Positions 32,235 through 39,885 of a stretch of DNA of 43,769 nucleotides are shown piece after piece. The position numbers were made by a program, and so were the translations under genes. The DNA is from Compostibacillus humi (GTDB lineage: Bacteria > Bacillota > Bacilli > Bacillales > Amphibacillaceae). Every line of letters starts with the position of its first letter. The stretch's first letter is position 1. Under the pieces are notes generated by a model. It did not search any database. It was given only the letters and a program-made list of their open reading frames with translations, and was not told where the DNA came from. Location of the stretch: the NCBI RefSeq assembly GCF_014637175.1, contig NZ_BMEV01000022.1, positions 1 to 43,769 of the forward strand. Reading direction: 5' to 3'.

Positions 32235-33911
32235 TTACCAAGTTCGGATTGGCGGTGAGCCTGGAACGTTGATCATTTCCATTAACGGCATTGCGTAACC
32301 CATAGCAACGATCGCAATTAATAGGATAATGCATAGTCCCCAGCGTTCAAGCCACATTGGGGATGGGGCATCATTTGGATCCTGTTCCCCGATTGCGAAT
32401 TCAGTAACTCCTTTTGGAGCTAAGAACATCAAGTTAAACGCAATATATACCATCAATACGACACCGATAATGAGGAACGTACCGCCGATGGCCAAGAAGA
32501 TTAAATATGGTTCCCAGCCTAGAGCCGTTGCATGATCCCCATAGGTAGAGTAAGAAGTTCTGCGCGGAGAACCTAAAAGCCCGACAGCGTGCATTGCTCC
32601 AGACATAAAGATCATACCTAATGTCCAGAAAATTGTTTGGGCAATACCTAATTTGTTCATTTGCGGCGTCAATTGACGTTTGCTTAAATACGGAATGAGC
32701 CAGTAAGCAACCCCGAAGAATGTTAAAGCTACGGTAACCCCAACGGTTAAGTGGAAGTGACCGACAACCCATAAAGAGTTATGCACAACTTGGTTCAGCT
32801 GGTTATTTGTTTGGGCGATACCGCCAGCTCCCCCTGGAATGAAGGCAACCATCCCGATAAACGGTGCAAGGAAGCGAACGTCTCCCCAAGGCAATTTCTT
32901 AAACCAGCCAAGCAGTCCTTTTCCGCCTTTCTTGCGGCCGGTTTTTTCAAATACAGCAAACATGGCAAAGGCAGTCATCATCGACGGGAACCCGATGGAA
33001 AGACTCATAAAGACGTGAACAAATTTCCATCCTTCCGTAATTCCCGGGTCAATGATTTGGTGGTGGAATCCGCCAGGGATATTTAAGATAACGAGCAAGA
33101 AAACAACTAATCTTGTCAGCGAATCACTGAAACGATATCCGTCAATAATTTTTGGAATGGCAACATACCATGCAGAAGCTGCAGACAAGTACCAAATGTT
33201 AACGAGCGTATGGCCGAAGCCCCAGAACAATGTCCGGCTGACGATAACGTTAATCGTTTCTTTAATGCCAAAAGCCCAGAAAATTAGAGCAAATACTTCA
33301 ACTGCAACGAGAATGCTTGAAAAAGTTAACATAACAAATACGCCAGTTGCAAAGTATGAGAAAATCGGAATCCGCTGACCCTTATTTTGTTTTTTCCAAT
33401 TTCCTACTTGAATGAAAACACCTGCAGCTGCGATCCAGATTCCCAATACTAAAAATACTAAACCAATGTAAAACCATGGAGATGCTTGCATTGGTGGATA
33501 GAACGTATACATAACCGTTGCTTCTCCGGCAATAACCATGGAAGCTACCATAACGACACCAATCACCATGGAGAACAAGGCAGTCCATCCAAGTTTACGG
33601 ACAATCGGCAGCAATCCTCCAAAAGTATGGGAAAGTCCTGCATAAAAGTATGCTACGACGAAAGTAGTCGTAAATACGAGAACAAATAAAATACCATGCA
33701 TCGTAAGGGTTTGATAATAGTCAAACCATGCCGGCAGTTCGAGCAGTCCTGCACGGTTTAAACCTTGAAACAGTCCTAAAAATCCTCCGATGAATACGGC
33801 AACAAATGATATGACTAAAAAGGTTAATGAAAGCTTCGCATCTTGGGGATTGACACCTAATGCTTTTTGAACCTTATCTTGAATAGATGTTTTTTCTACA
33901 GCTAATTCCAT
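32235..33911 (-). CDS. ba3-type (B-family) heme-copper subunit I lacking the active-site Tyr; candidate CuA NO reductase
   Basis: 558 residues, 13 or so helices. It aligns by eye with Thermus ba3 subunit I: FHHQIIDPGI, LLGWFKKLPWGDVRFLAP, FIPGGAGGI and VVHNSLWVVGHFHLTVG. Histidines H72, H234, H283, H284, H385 and H387 are all present. In helix VI the oxidase motif GHPIVY is GHTLVN here, so the cross-linked Tyr (Y237 in Thermus) is Asn238 and the Pro is Thr. That change argues against O2 reduction and for the CuA-type NO reductase derived from ba3 oxidases, as described in Bacillus azotoformans. Gene order IIa-II-I-sco matches ba3 operons. Confidence 0.75.
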   Translation of the reverse strand: MELAVEKTSIQDKVQKALGVNPQDAKLSLTFLVISFVAVFIGGFLGLFQGLNRAGLLELPAWFDYYQTLTMHGILFVLVFTTTFVVAYFYAGLSHTFGGLLPIVRKLGWTALFSMVIGVVMVASMVIAGEATVMYTFYPPMQASPWFYIGLVFLVLGIWIAAAGVFIQVGNWKKQNKGQRIPIFSYFATGVFVMLTFSSILVAVEVFALIFWAFGIKETINVIVSRTLFWGFGHTLVNIWYLSAASAWYVAIPKIIDGYRFSDSLTRLVVFLLVILNIPGGFHHQIIDPGITEGWKFVHVFMSLSIGFPSMMTAFAMFAVFEKTGRKKGGKGLLGWFKKLPWGDVRFLAPFIGMVAFIPGGAGGIAQTNNQLNQVVHNSLWVVGHFHLTVGVTVALTFFGVAYWLIPYLSKRQLTPQMNKLGIAQTIFWTLGMIFMSGAMHAVGLLGSPRRTSYSTYGDHATALGWEPYLIFLAIGGTFLIIGVVLMVYIAFNLMFLAPKGVTEFAIGEQDPNDAPSPMWLERWGLCIILLIAIVAMGYAMPLMEMINVPGSPPIRTW

Positions 33912-33928
33912 TCTCTATTCCCCCTCCT

Positions 33929-34396
33929 TTATTTCACAGTAATCGTTGTTGACATTAGCTGGTGTCCGGTTCCGCAATATTCGTTACAGATAACCAAGTA
34001 TTCACCAGGTTCGTCAAACGTCTCGGTAATTTTTTGTACATGGCCAGGCATGACCATCGCATTCATGTTCGTGCCAGGAATTTGAATACCGTGAATGACG
34101 TCTTTCGATGTCATCGTGAAATGTACTGTTGCTCCAGCAGGTATTTCAATTTCATTTGGGGTAAAGCTGAACGCTTGCAATGTCATAACAACTTCATATT
34201 CATTCTCTCCGACCTCAAATACTCCCGGGTTATCAAAAGGTTCGGTTTCATCCACTTTTTGCGGATCAATTGGTTCCATTCCGCTTGGCGGAGCAAAACC
34301 TTGGGCAAAAGCTTGATAACCTGTAATAACCATAGATAAAACAATGATTGCTACACCAATGATTAGCCAAATTTCTTCCGCGCGATGTATTTTCAT
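33929..34396 (-). CDS. CuA-containing subunit II, ba3-type, operon 2
   Basis: 155 residues with a single N-terminal membrane helix (about 8-31) and a cupredoxin domain. CuA ligands: His in VIHGIQIPGTN, then CNEYCGTGHQLM. Short length and single helix match the ba3 subunit II. Its ATG at 34396 lies 14 bases after the subunit IIa stop, with GGAGGGATT as site. Confidence 0.9.
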   Translation of the reverse strand: MKIHRAEEIWLIIGVAIIVLSMVITGYQAFAQGFAPPSGMEPIDPQKVDETEPFDNPGVFEVGENEYEVVMTLQAFSFTPNEIEIPAGATVHFTMTSKDVIHGIQIPGTNMNAMVMPGHVQKITETFDEPGEYLVICNEYCGTGHQLMSTTITVK

Positions 34397-34409
34397 AATT
34401 AAATCCCTC

Positions 34410-34553
34410 CTATATTCTTGCTATAAATAAAGCAAGAAGTATGATGATAAAAAGTACAATCGTTCCACCGACAAATACGAGCGTTGAAAATAATGCTCCC
34501 TTGTAAGATTCTTCATGTTCAGAATGAGTCGTAATATTTTTGTTTGTTTCCAC
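34410..34553 (-). CDS. Subunit IIa-like miniprotein of heme-copper operon 2, 47 aa
   Basis: GTG start at 34553, preceded by AAGGGGGG, ending TAG at 34410. A hydrophilic head (METNKNITTHSEHEESYKG) precedes one transmembrane helix (ALFSTLVFVGGTIVLF and on) ending LFIARI. The KGAL-then-helix pattern matches the tiny subunit IIa of Thermus ba3 oxidase (KGALAVILVL). It lies directly upstream of subunit II, the place where IIa is found in ba3 operons. Operon 1 has no equivalent gene. Confidence 0.75.
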   Translation of the reverse strand: METNKNITTHSEHEESYKGALFSTLVFVGGTIVLFIIILLALFIARI

Positions 34554-34613
34554 GTCATTACCCCCCTTATTGATATCCTCACCTCCATTCTAATTTCAAA
34601 AAGGAGGCAGATA

Positions 34614-34629
34614 AGTGAAATACATCACA
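34614..34629. promoter_or_regulatory. FNR-type box 1 upstream of heme-copper operon 2
   Basis: AGTGAAATACATCACA matches the dyad except for the first base. The minus-strand TAGAAT (34587-34592) lies 32 bp from the centre, which is class II geometry. Confidence 0.75.
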
Positions 34630-34635
34630 CCAAAT

Positions 34636-34651
34636 AGTGATTTTCGTCACA
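34636..34651. promoter_or_regulatory. FNR-type box 2 upstream of heme-copper operon 2
   Basis: AGTGATTTTCGTCACA is a second near-perfect dyad, 22 bp (two helical turns) from box 1. Two proteins bound on the same face are possible. Confidence 0.72.
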
Positions 34652-34721
34652 TTTCTGTGAAATCGTGACAAATTATTGACACGGTAATTTTTCTCTGTAT
34701 CACAGAAAAAGAATAAAAAAA

Positions 34722-34750
34722 CCAATCTTTTCCGCTTTGGAAAAGATTGG
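34722..34750 (-). terminator. Terminator of the 127-aa gene
   Basis: CCAATCTTTTCC and GGAAAAGATTGG form a 12-bp stem followed by seven Ts on the minus strand. Confidence 0.88.
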
Positions 34751-34758
34751 CTGTTCTT

Positions 34759-35142
34759 TTATATTATTCGCTTTACTTGGCCGGTAATTGCTTTCACGCA
34801 CTGGACATGCTTGTCCCATGTTGCGGCATTAAGGCTTACATCATCCATGTTCTTTCTATCATCCATTCCCTCTGCATCCAACTCTTTAAGAAAAAGCTTT
34901 TTTGCAACTTGCGCGTTTACCCCTTCCGGCAGCGGAAATGCGCATAATTGCAGCGAGTCTTTTTCTAAAAGTGTTCTCTCTATTTTCCCCTGCGTTCTTT
35001 CTCTTTCCACTTGAGCTATTGGATGGAAACTGGATGTCGTAACGTATACGACCTTTTTCACCGCTCTATCTATGAGGATTATTAGCCAGTCCTCTTCCGT
35101 ATGTATTTCCGTTTCGACAATATCGAATGCGATAAATTTCAC
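34759..35142 (-). CDS. Hypothetical protein, 127 aa
   Basis: GTG start at 35142 after CCAGGAGGTGG. Soluble, alpha/beta: MKFIAFDIVETEIHTEEDWLIILIDRAVKKVVYVTTSS, then a helical QVERERTQGKIERTL region and a C-terminal part WDKHVQCVKAITGQVKRII. I do not recognise it. The gene is monocistronic with its own terminator and lies just upstream of the FNR-box pair of operon 2, pointing the same way. Confidence 0.65.
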   Translation of the reverse strand: MKFIAFDIVETEIHTEEDWLIILIDRAVKKVVYVTTSSFHPIAQVERERTQGKIERTLLEKDSLQLCAFPLPEGVNAQVAKKLFLKELDAEGMDDRKNMDDVSLNAATWDKHVQCVKAITGQVKRII

Positions 35143-35239
35143 GGTTCCACCTCCTGGAAACGAAAGCTAAAAAGGAATTATTTATTATACTACCATAAAT
35201 GGGATTATTCTAAATAGTTTTTCTGCCAAAACATAAAAA

Positions 35240-35271
35240 GGTCCATCCTGTGATGCTATTACAGGATGGAC
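35240..35271 (-). terminator. Terminator of the XRE-cupin gene
   Basis: GTCCATCCTGT (35241-35251) and ACAGGATGGAC (35261-35271) pair, and CTTTTTA follows on the minus strand. Confidence 0.85.
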
Positions 35272-35283
35272 AACGATATGTAA

Positions 35284-35802
35284 TTAATCATTCCGGTCAA
35301 TAAAACAGGTTAAAACTTGAGCTTCTTCATCCCCGACAGGGACGAATAAATGCGGTTTCGAACCTTTAAAGTACGCACTGTCACCCTTTTCCATATAATA
35401 GTTTTCGTTATCGTAGAGCAAATAGATGGACCCTTCTAAAATATAGATGAATTCATCTTGGGAATGGGTATATGCTTCCTTTCGCAAGTTAAGCTTTTTC
35501 GGCGTTACATGTACAATGGTAGGTTCTATACCGCTATAATGGCTGCGGTTTGCCAACAGCTCATAGGAGTAACCCATATGAGCATCTCCAACTCTCGCCT
35601 TCCGATTCGAACGTTTTTGCAGGACAAGGTCTTCTTCGGTTTTGTCGTCTAAAATCCAAGAAAGAGAAACACCTAGCGCTTCGCTGATTTTCGATAAAGT
35701 TGCAATGGCGGATGCCGTCTGGCCATTCTCGATTTTTGAAAGCAAACTTTTGGAAATACCGCACTCATCGGCGATTTGCTGTTGCGTTTTTTTCTGCCGC
35801 AA
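35284..35802 (-). CDS. XRE-family regulator with C-terminal cupin domain
   Basis: 172 residues from the only conventional start (TTG at 35802). The reading frame stays open to 35850, and upstream codons read IGQKIKQVRLRQKKTQ, the normal first helix of an XRE domain, so the true start is probably upstream at a non-standard codon (CTG at 35838 or ATA at 35844, near an AAAGGA site). HTH: QQIADECGISKSLLSKIENGQT. Cupin_2 domain: HSQDEFIYILEGSIYLLYDNENYYMEKGDSAYFKGSKPH. Such regulators control metabolic genes with small ligands; the target is unknown, perhaps the nearby lyase. Confidence 0.85.
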   Translation of the reverse strand: MRQKKTQQQIADECGISKSLLSKIENGQTASAIATLSKISEALGVSLSWILDDKTEEDLVLQKRSNRKARVGDAHMGYSYELLANRSHYSGIEPTIVHVTPKKLNLRKEAYTHSQDEFIYILEGSIYLLYDNENYYMEKGDSAYFKGSKPHLFVPVGDEEAQVLTCFIDRND

Positions 35803-35935
35803 TCGAACTTGTTTTATTTTTTGTCCAATTTTATTCAGATCTATCGAAACTCATTCCTTTCCTAGCCCTATCTATGCTTTAATCATAGAATAGCGGCAAA
35901 TGTTTCGTCAAGAAAAGCCGAGGGAAATAAAAATA

Positions 35936-35955
35936 CACGAAGAAAAGCCTTCGTG
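35936..35955 (-). terminator. Terminator of the HMG-CoA lyase gene
   Basis: CACGAAG and CTTCGTG pair around a six-base loop, followed by TATTTTTATTT on the minus strand. Confidence 0.75.
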
Positions 35956-35971
35956 CACATTACAGGATTAT

Positions 35972-36871
35972 TTAATTTGCATTCGCAAGCAAAGACCGGC
36001 TTGGAAGCACTCTTCCTAATTTGTTCTGGATCAATACGGAAGCTTCAAGTATCTTCCTTTCGTCAATCCCCGTTTCAATTCCTAAACCATGCAATAAGTA
36101 AAGTACATCATTCGTAGCTACGTTTCCTGCAGCTCCAGGCGCATAAGGACATCCGCCCAGACCGCCAATGGAACTGTCGAAACGGGTTATGCCGTATTGT
36201 AATGATGTAAATATATTTGTGATGGCCATTCCCCTCGTATCATGAAAATGCATGATGATTTTTTCTTTCGGAAAACGCGGCAGCAGGTGATGCAGCAATT
36301 TTTCCACTTGGGAAGGGACGGCAGAACCGATTGTATCCCCTAAAGAAATATCATCTACTCCGTATTCAAACAATTTTTCGCAAATAGGGATAACTTGATT
36401 TGGCGAAATTTTTCCTTCATATGGACAGTCAAATACTGTGGATATATAACCGGTAACATGTTTCCCAGCTTTTTTGGCATTTTCAATCACTTCTTTTAAA
36501 ACAGGAAAAGTATCATCGATGGATTTATTAATATTCTTCCGGTTATGGGTTTCGCTGGCTGACATAAAGACGCTTGCCCCGTCAATTCCTGCCTCCAGCG
36601 CAAATTCCAGCCCTTTTTGATTGGGAACTAGAGCTGAGTAGGTGACGTTCGGATTTCTTTTTATCCCTTTCCCGACTTCCTTCGCATCAGCAAGCTGCGG
36701 GATCCATTTCGGATTGACGAAGGAGGAGTATTCAATTTCTGTAACTCCCGTTTCCGACAACATATTGATCCATTTAATTTTGTCTTCCGTTGACAAAGGT
36801 GTTTTCTCGTTTTGCAAACCGTCCCGCGGGCCAACCTCTTTAATTTGAACGAAATTTGGCAGTTTTCCCAT
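35972..36871 (-). CDS. mvaB: Hydroxymethylglutaryl-CoA lyase (HMGL family)
   Basis: 299 residues from the ATG at 36871, six bases after GGGAGGG. TIM-barrel lyase cleaving HMG-CoA to acetyl-CoA and acetoacetate at the end of leucine breakdown. EVGPRDGLQNE, IMHFHDTRGMA and the catalytic Cys loop GGLGGCPYAPGAAGN are present. No other leucine-degradation genes adjoin it. Three TATTCAAC repeats lie 100-150 bases upstream. Confidence 0.92.
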   Translation of the reverse strand: MGKLPNFVQIKEVGPRDGLQNEKTPLSTEDKIKWINMLSETGVTEIEYSSFVNPKWIPQLADAKEVGKGIKRNPNVTYSALVPNQKGLEFALEAGIDGASVFMSASETHNRKNINKSIDDTFPVLKEVIENAKKAGKHVTGYISTVFDCPYEGKISPNQVIPICEKLFEYGVDDISLGDTIGSAVPSQVEKLLHHLLPRFPKEKIIMHFHDTRGMAITNIFTSLQYGITRFDSSIGGLGGCPYAPGAAGNVATNDVLYLLHGLGIETGIDERKILEASVLIQNKLGRVLPSRSLLANAN

Positions 36872-36972
36872 CCATATCCCTCCCTTAAAATTAATCGGCA
36901 CCCATATACTCATCGACGAACTTTATACAGTTATATGTTTTTCCTGCTGCACTCGTTCTGGAATCATTACTA

Positions 36973-37020
36973 TATTCAACTATATCACATTATATTCAAC
37001 CATGTTAATTTGTATTCAAC
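36973..37020. repeat. Three TATTCAAC direct repeats at 20-bp spacing
   Basis: TATTCAAC occurs at 36973-36980, 36993-37000 and 37013-37020, exactly 20 bases apart. The third is followed by TTTGTTGAAT, making an inverted pair. The repeats lie upstream of the HMG-CoA lyase gene and look like an operator array for a regulator binding on one face of the helix. Confidence 0.6.
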
Positions 37021-37079
37021 TTTGTTGAATTTAGTTTATAATAAATTTTCAAAAATATCAACGTGTTTTTTGCACAAAA

Positions 37080-37118
37080 AAACATACTGTGCATCGGCGA
37101 TGCCGATTCAGTATGTTT
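37080..37118 (-). terminator. Terminator of the ybaK-like gene
   Basis: AAACATACTG (37080-37089) and CAGTATGTTT (37109-37118) pair, with an inner stem around GCATCGGCGATGCCGA. A T-run follows on the minus strand. Confidence 0.88.
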
Positions 37119-37127
37119 CAAAACCAA

Positions 37128-37622
37128 TTATTGCGCTTGTTGTACTTCTTCTTGCCAGCCTTTACAAACATCTACCCAATCTTTTGCAGAGGAATACTGC
37201 TCCAGTTCTTCATTTGTTAATTCAATGGCCGAATTCGTGCTGCCGCACGCTGGAAAAACCGTGTGAAATCGCTTTAAAGACACGTCAAGAAATACATCTA
37301 ATTTCTTCTTTAATCCGAATGGACAGACTCCGCCAATGACATGGCCAGTCTGTTCTAATACTTCCTCAGGGGAAAGCATCCGCGCTTTGAAACCAAATGT
37401 ATGGCGAAATTTTTTATTATCAATTTTCGCATCTCCAGCAGCTACGACAAGAATCGGGTCTTCCCCTTCCCCGCGGAAAGATAAAGTTTTCGCAATTCGT
37501 GCAGGAATTACTCCAATCGTATCTGCCGCTTCCTGAACTGTTGCGCTCGAAGTAGAAAATTCCATAATATCTCCTTCCCGGCCCCAGTTCCGGAAATGTT
37601 CTTTCACCGATTCAATTGACAT
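37128..37622 (-). CDS. YbaK/ProX-type aminoacyl-tRNA deacylase (YwhH-like)
   Basis: 164 residues from the ATG at 37622 (GGAGG nine bases upstream). YbaK family: ARIAKTLSFRGEGED with the conserved Lys, AAGDAKIDNKKFRHTFG, and GGVCPFGLKKKLDVFLD. These proteins hydrolyse misacylated tRNAs such as Cys-tRNA(Pro) in trans; which substrate this one prefers cannot be told. Monocistronic. Confidence 0.9.
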   Translation of the reverse strand: MSIESVKEHFRNWGREGDIMEFSTSSATVQEAADTIGVIPARIAKTLSFRGEGEDPILVVAAGDAKIDNKKFRHTFGFKARMLSPEEVLEQTGHVIGGVCPFGLKKKLDVFLDVSLKRFHTVFPACGSTNSAIELTNEELEQYSSAKDWVDVCKGWQEEVQQAQ

Positions 37623-37722
37623 ATATTTCTGCCTCCATTCCGAATCTTTTACTGTATTGGTATAAATCATACTTTATTCCCAACAATTTTTCAAATATTG
37701 ATTCATTTTACTTTTTTAAAAA

Positions 37723-37750
37723 AGGTATTTCCTGAAATCCGGAAATACCT
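37723..37750 (-). terminator. Terminator of the LysM-CAP gene
   Basis: AGGTATTTCC and GGAAATACCT pair around an eight-base loop; TTTTTTAAAAAAG follows on the minus strand. Confidence 0.88.
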
Positions 37751-37764
37751 CTCAAGTCGTGAAT

Positions 37765-38373
37765 TTACTTTTTGATAAACATTTGTGTCCAATAGTGTCC
37801 GTCTTTTACATACCCAACTCCAATATGAGTAAAGTCTTTATTTAAAATATTTGCGCGGTGGCCGGGACTGTTCATCCAAGCATTTACAACTTGCTGTGCA
37901 GAACGTTGGCCTTTGGCAATATTTTCCCCTGCAGCTTTATATTTAATGCCATAGCTTTTCATCATCGAAAATGGAGAACCGTAAGTCGGGCTATTGTGAT
38001 CAAAATAATTGCGGTCATGCATATCTTGGGATTTATGTTTTGCCACTCTAGCAAGCTCCCAATCATATTTTAATGGAGATAGACCAGCTTTAGCACGCTC
38101 CTGGTTTACTAGTTTAATAACTTCTTGTTCCACTTGGGAATTTTGTTTCGCTGGAACATTGATCTTTTGGCCTGGATAGATTAGATTTGGATTTTTAAGT
38201 TGTGGATTTGCATTAATTAACTCTTTTACACCTGTTTGGGTTTTAACAGCAATTTTCCATAAGCTGTCCCCGTATGTAACAGTATATGAACTTGCCGCAA
38301 AAGCAGCAACCGGAAATAGTAATGTTGCACTAAGAGCAACGGTAACGAAAACTTTGCCTAATTTTTTCATCAT
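37765..38373 (-). CDS. Secreted LysM plus CAP (SCP/YkwD-like) domain protein
   Basis: 202 residues from the ATG at 38373; the upstream ATG at 38385 abuts the AAGGAAGG site. Signal peptide with cleavage near AFAAS (about residue 25). One LysM (SYTVTYGDSLWKIAVKTQTGVKELINANP) binds peptidoglycan. A CAP domain follows: LVNQERAKAGLSPLKYDWELARVAKHKSQDM, FDHNSP, AGENIAKG, WMNSPGHRANIL, HIGVGY. Layout matches Bacillus spore or cell-wall YkwD-type proteins. Exact enzymatic role unknown. Confidence 0.9.
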   Translation of the reverse strand: MMKKLGKVFVTVALSATLLFPVAAFAASSYTVTYGDSLWKIAVKTQTGVKELINANPQLKNPNLIYPGQKINVPAKQNSQVEQEVIKLVNQERAKAGLSPLKYDWELARVAKHKSQDMHDRNYFDHNSPTYGSPFSMMKSYGIKYKAAGENIAKGQRSAQQVVNAWMNSPGHRANILNKDFTHIGVGYVKDGHYWTQMFIKK

Positions 38374-38479
38374 GTTTTCTATCATCCTTCCTTTTTGGTA
38401 TATCCAAATGATACAACGTAGAATGAGAGGATTCATTGCTCAAAATTTGGAAGGATTTTTGCAAAAAGATGACAAAAAA

Positions 38480-38517
38480 GACCATGCAAGAAAATACCGT
38501 CCATTTCTTGCATGGTC
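38480..38517 (-). terminator. Terminator of alr
   Basis: GACCATGCAAGAAA and TTTCTTGCATGGTC give a 14-bp stem followed by six Ts on the minus strand. Confidence 0.92.
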
Positions 38518-38592
38518 AGCCGTGTAATATTCGTAAATTGCTCGTAATAATGAATTCATGAAAAGGGAATTCCAATTTATTCCATCCGAAAT

Positions 38593-39792
38593 TTATGCTT
38601 CCGTTGTTATATTTTCAGCGTTTATTATATTGGTTAAAAGGCTTTGTTCCTTTATGATTTGTCCATTTTTAATATAGACCCTCGGAACGCGTTTTCCGAT
38701 CAGACAAGCTGTTTCATAATGAATCGTATTCATGATTTTTGCCACATCTCCCATGGAAATATAGCCTTCATTCGGATCACCAAAAATCGTAACAACATCA
38801 TCGCGGGAGACATTTCCTACTTCGCTTACGTCTATCATGGACTGGTCCATACAAATACGGCCGACGATTGGAACGTTTACTCCTTTTACCGTTACATATC
38901 CTTTATTGGACAAAGAACGGGAAAAACCATCCGCATAACCAATTGGAATCGTTGCAATTAATGAATCCTTCTTCGGTGTATAGGTGCATCCGTAACTGAT
39001 CGGCTCTTCCGCTTTTACCGTTTTCACGAAGACAGGCTTTGTTTTAAAGCTCATCGCCTGTGTTAAGGAGATCATATTTTTCAAGTGCTCTTCCGGGTAT
39101 AAACCGTATAAGCTGACACCGACACGAACCATATCGAGATGCATTTCCGGATACTGGATGGTTGCCGCACTGTTGCAGCAGTGCTTTATCGGAATATCGA
39201 TATGTTTTTCCTGCAAGTAATCGATGACTTCCATATAATTTTGAAACTGTTTCTTCGTATAAGCGGAATCGGTATTGTCCGCATCGGCAAAATGGGTATA
39301 GATTCCTTCTATATAAACATAATCGCTTTTTATTTTCTGAATAAGGTCATATACTTCCAATTTGTCGCGGATGCCAATCCGGTGCATACCGCTATCGATT
39401 TTAATATGAATACGGACTAGTTTTTTCATTTCATCGGCAATTTGCTGAATTTTTTCTGCAACTTCTTCCGTAAATACGGTTAGCGTAATGTTCTCAACAA
39501 TAGCCTCTTTTACCGACTCAGCCGGTGTGTAGCCGAGAACTAATAACGGAAAATCGATTCCCGCCTTGCGCAATATTAACGCTTCATCTAATAGGGCAAC
39601 GGCTAGATAATCTGCTCCTGCCTCAATGGCTGCTTCAGCTACTTCCACTGCACCGTGGCCATATCCGTCGGCTTTCACTACTGCCATTAATTTTGTTTCC
39701 TCTGCGATATGCTTTTTAAAAGCCTTTACATTTCCTTTGATCGCATCAAGGGAAATTTCCGCCCAGGCAGGACGATAGCTTCCGTACTTCAT
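38593..39792 (-). CDS. alr: Alanine racemase
   Basis: 399 residues. PLP-dependent enzyme making D-alanine for peptidoglycan. The PLP Lys is in VVKADGYGHG (Lys 40). The second catalytic Tyr region is SYGCTYTPKKDSLIATIPIGYADGFSR, with GRICMDQSMIDV after it. ATG at 39792 after AGGGGGGAAC. It lies downstream of ald, separated by a terminator. Pairing with ald makes an alanine-metabolism block. Confidence 0.96.
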   Translation of the reverse strand: MKYGSYRPAWAEISLDAIKGNVKAFKKHIAEETKLMAVVKADGYGHGAVEVAEAAIEAGADYLAVALLDEALILRKAGIDFPLLVLGYTPAESVKEAIVENITLTVFTEEVAEKIQQIADEMKKLVRIHIKIDSGMHRIGIRDKLEVYDLIQKIKSDYVYIEGIYTHFADADNTDSAYTKKQFQNYMEVIDYLQEKHIDIPIKHCCNSAATIQYPEMHLDMVRVGVSLYGLYPEEHLKNMISLTQAMSFKTKPVFVKTVKAEEPISYGCTYTPKKDSLIATIPIGYADGFSRSLSNKGYVTVKGVNVPIVGRICMDQSMIDVSEVGNVSRDDVVTIFGDPNEGYISMGDVAKIMNTIHYETACLIGKRVPRVYIKNGQIIKEQSLLTNIINAENITTEA

Positions 39793-39833
39793 TTTGTTCC
39801 CCCCTATGATAGTAATATTCTATGCTGATGAAA

Positions 39834-39871
39834 AAATACCCTTCTTCAGCAGAAGATGAAGGGTATTTTTT
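39834..39871 (-). terminator. Terminator of ald
   Basis: AAATACCCTTC and GAAGGGTATTT pair, with A-run before and T-run after, so it could work in both directions. It lies between ald and alr. Confidence 0.88.
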
Positions 39872-39885
39872 CCGTATGTCAAAGA

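Noticed and set aside
34656-34671. Third FNR-type box upstream of heme-copper operon 2
   Set aside because: TGTGAAATCGTGACA has only a left half-site; the right half is not in dyad arrangement.
36973-37020. CRISPR-like array
   Set aside because: Only three 8-base repeats with 12-base gaps, and no cas genes. The spacing fits operator sites instead.
36812-37339. Plus-strand 175-codon open frame over the HMG-CoA lyase/ybaK gap
   Set aside because: It overlaps both flanking genes antisense, has no ribosome binding site and crosses the terminator and repeat array.
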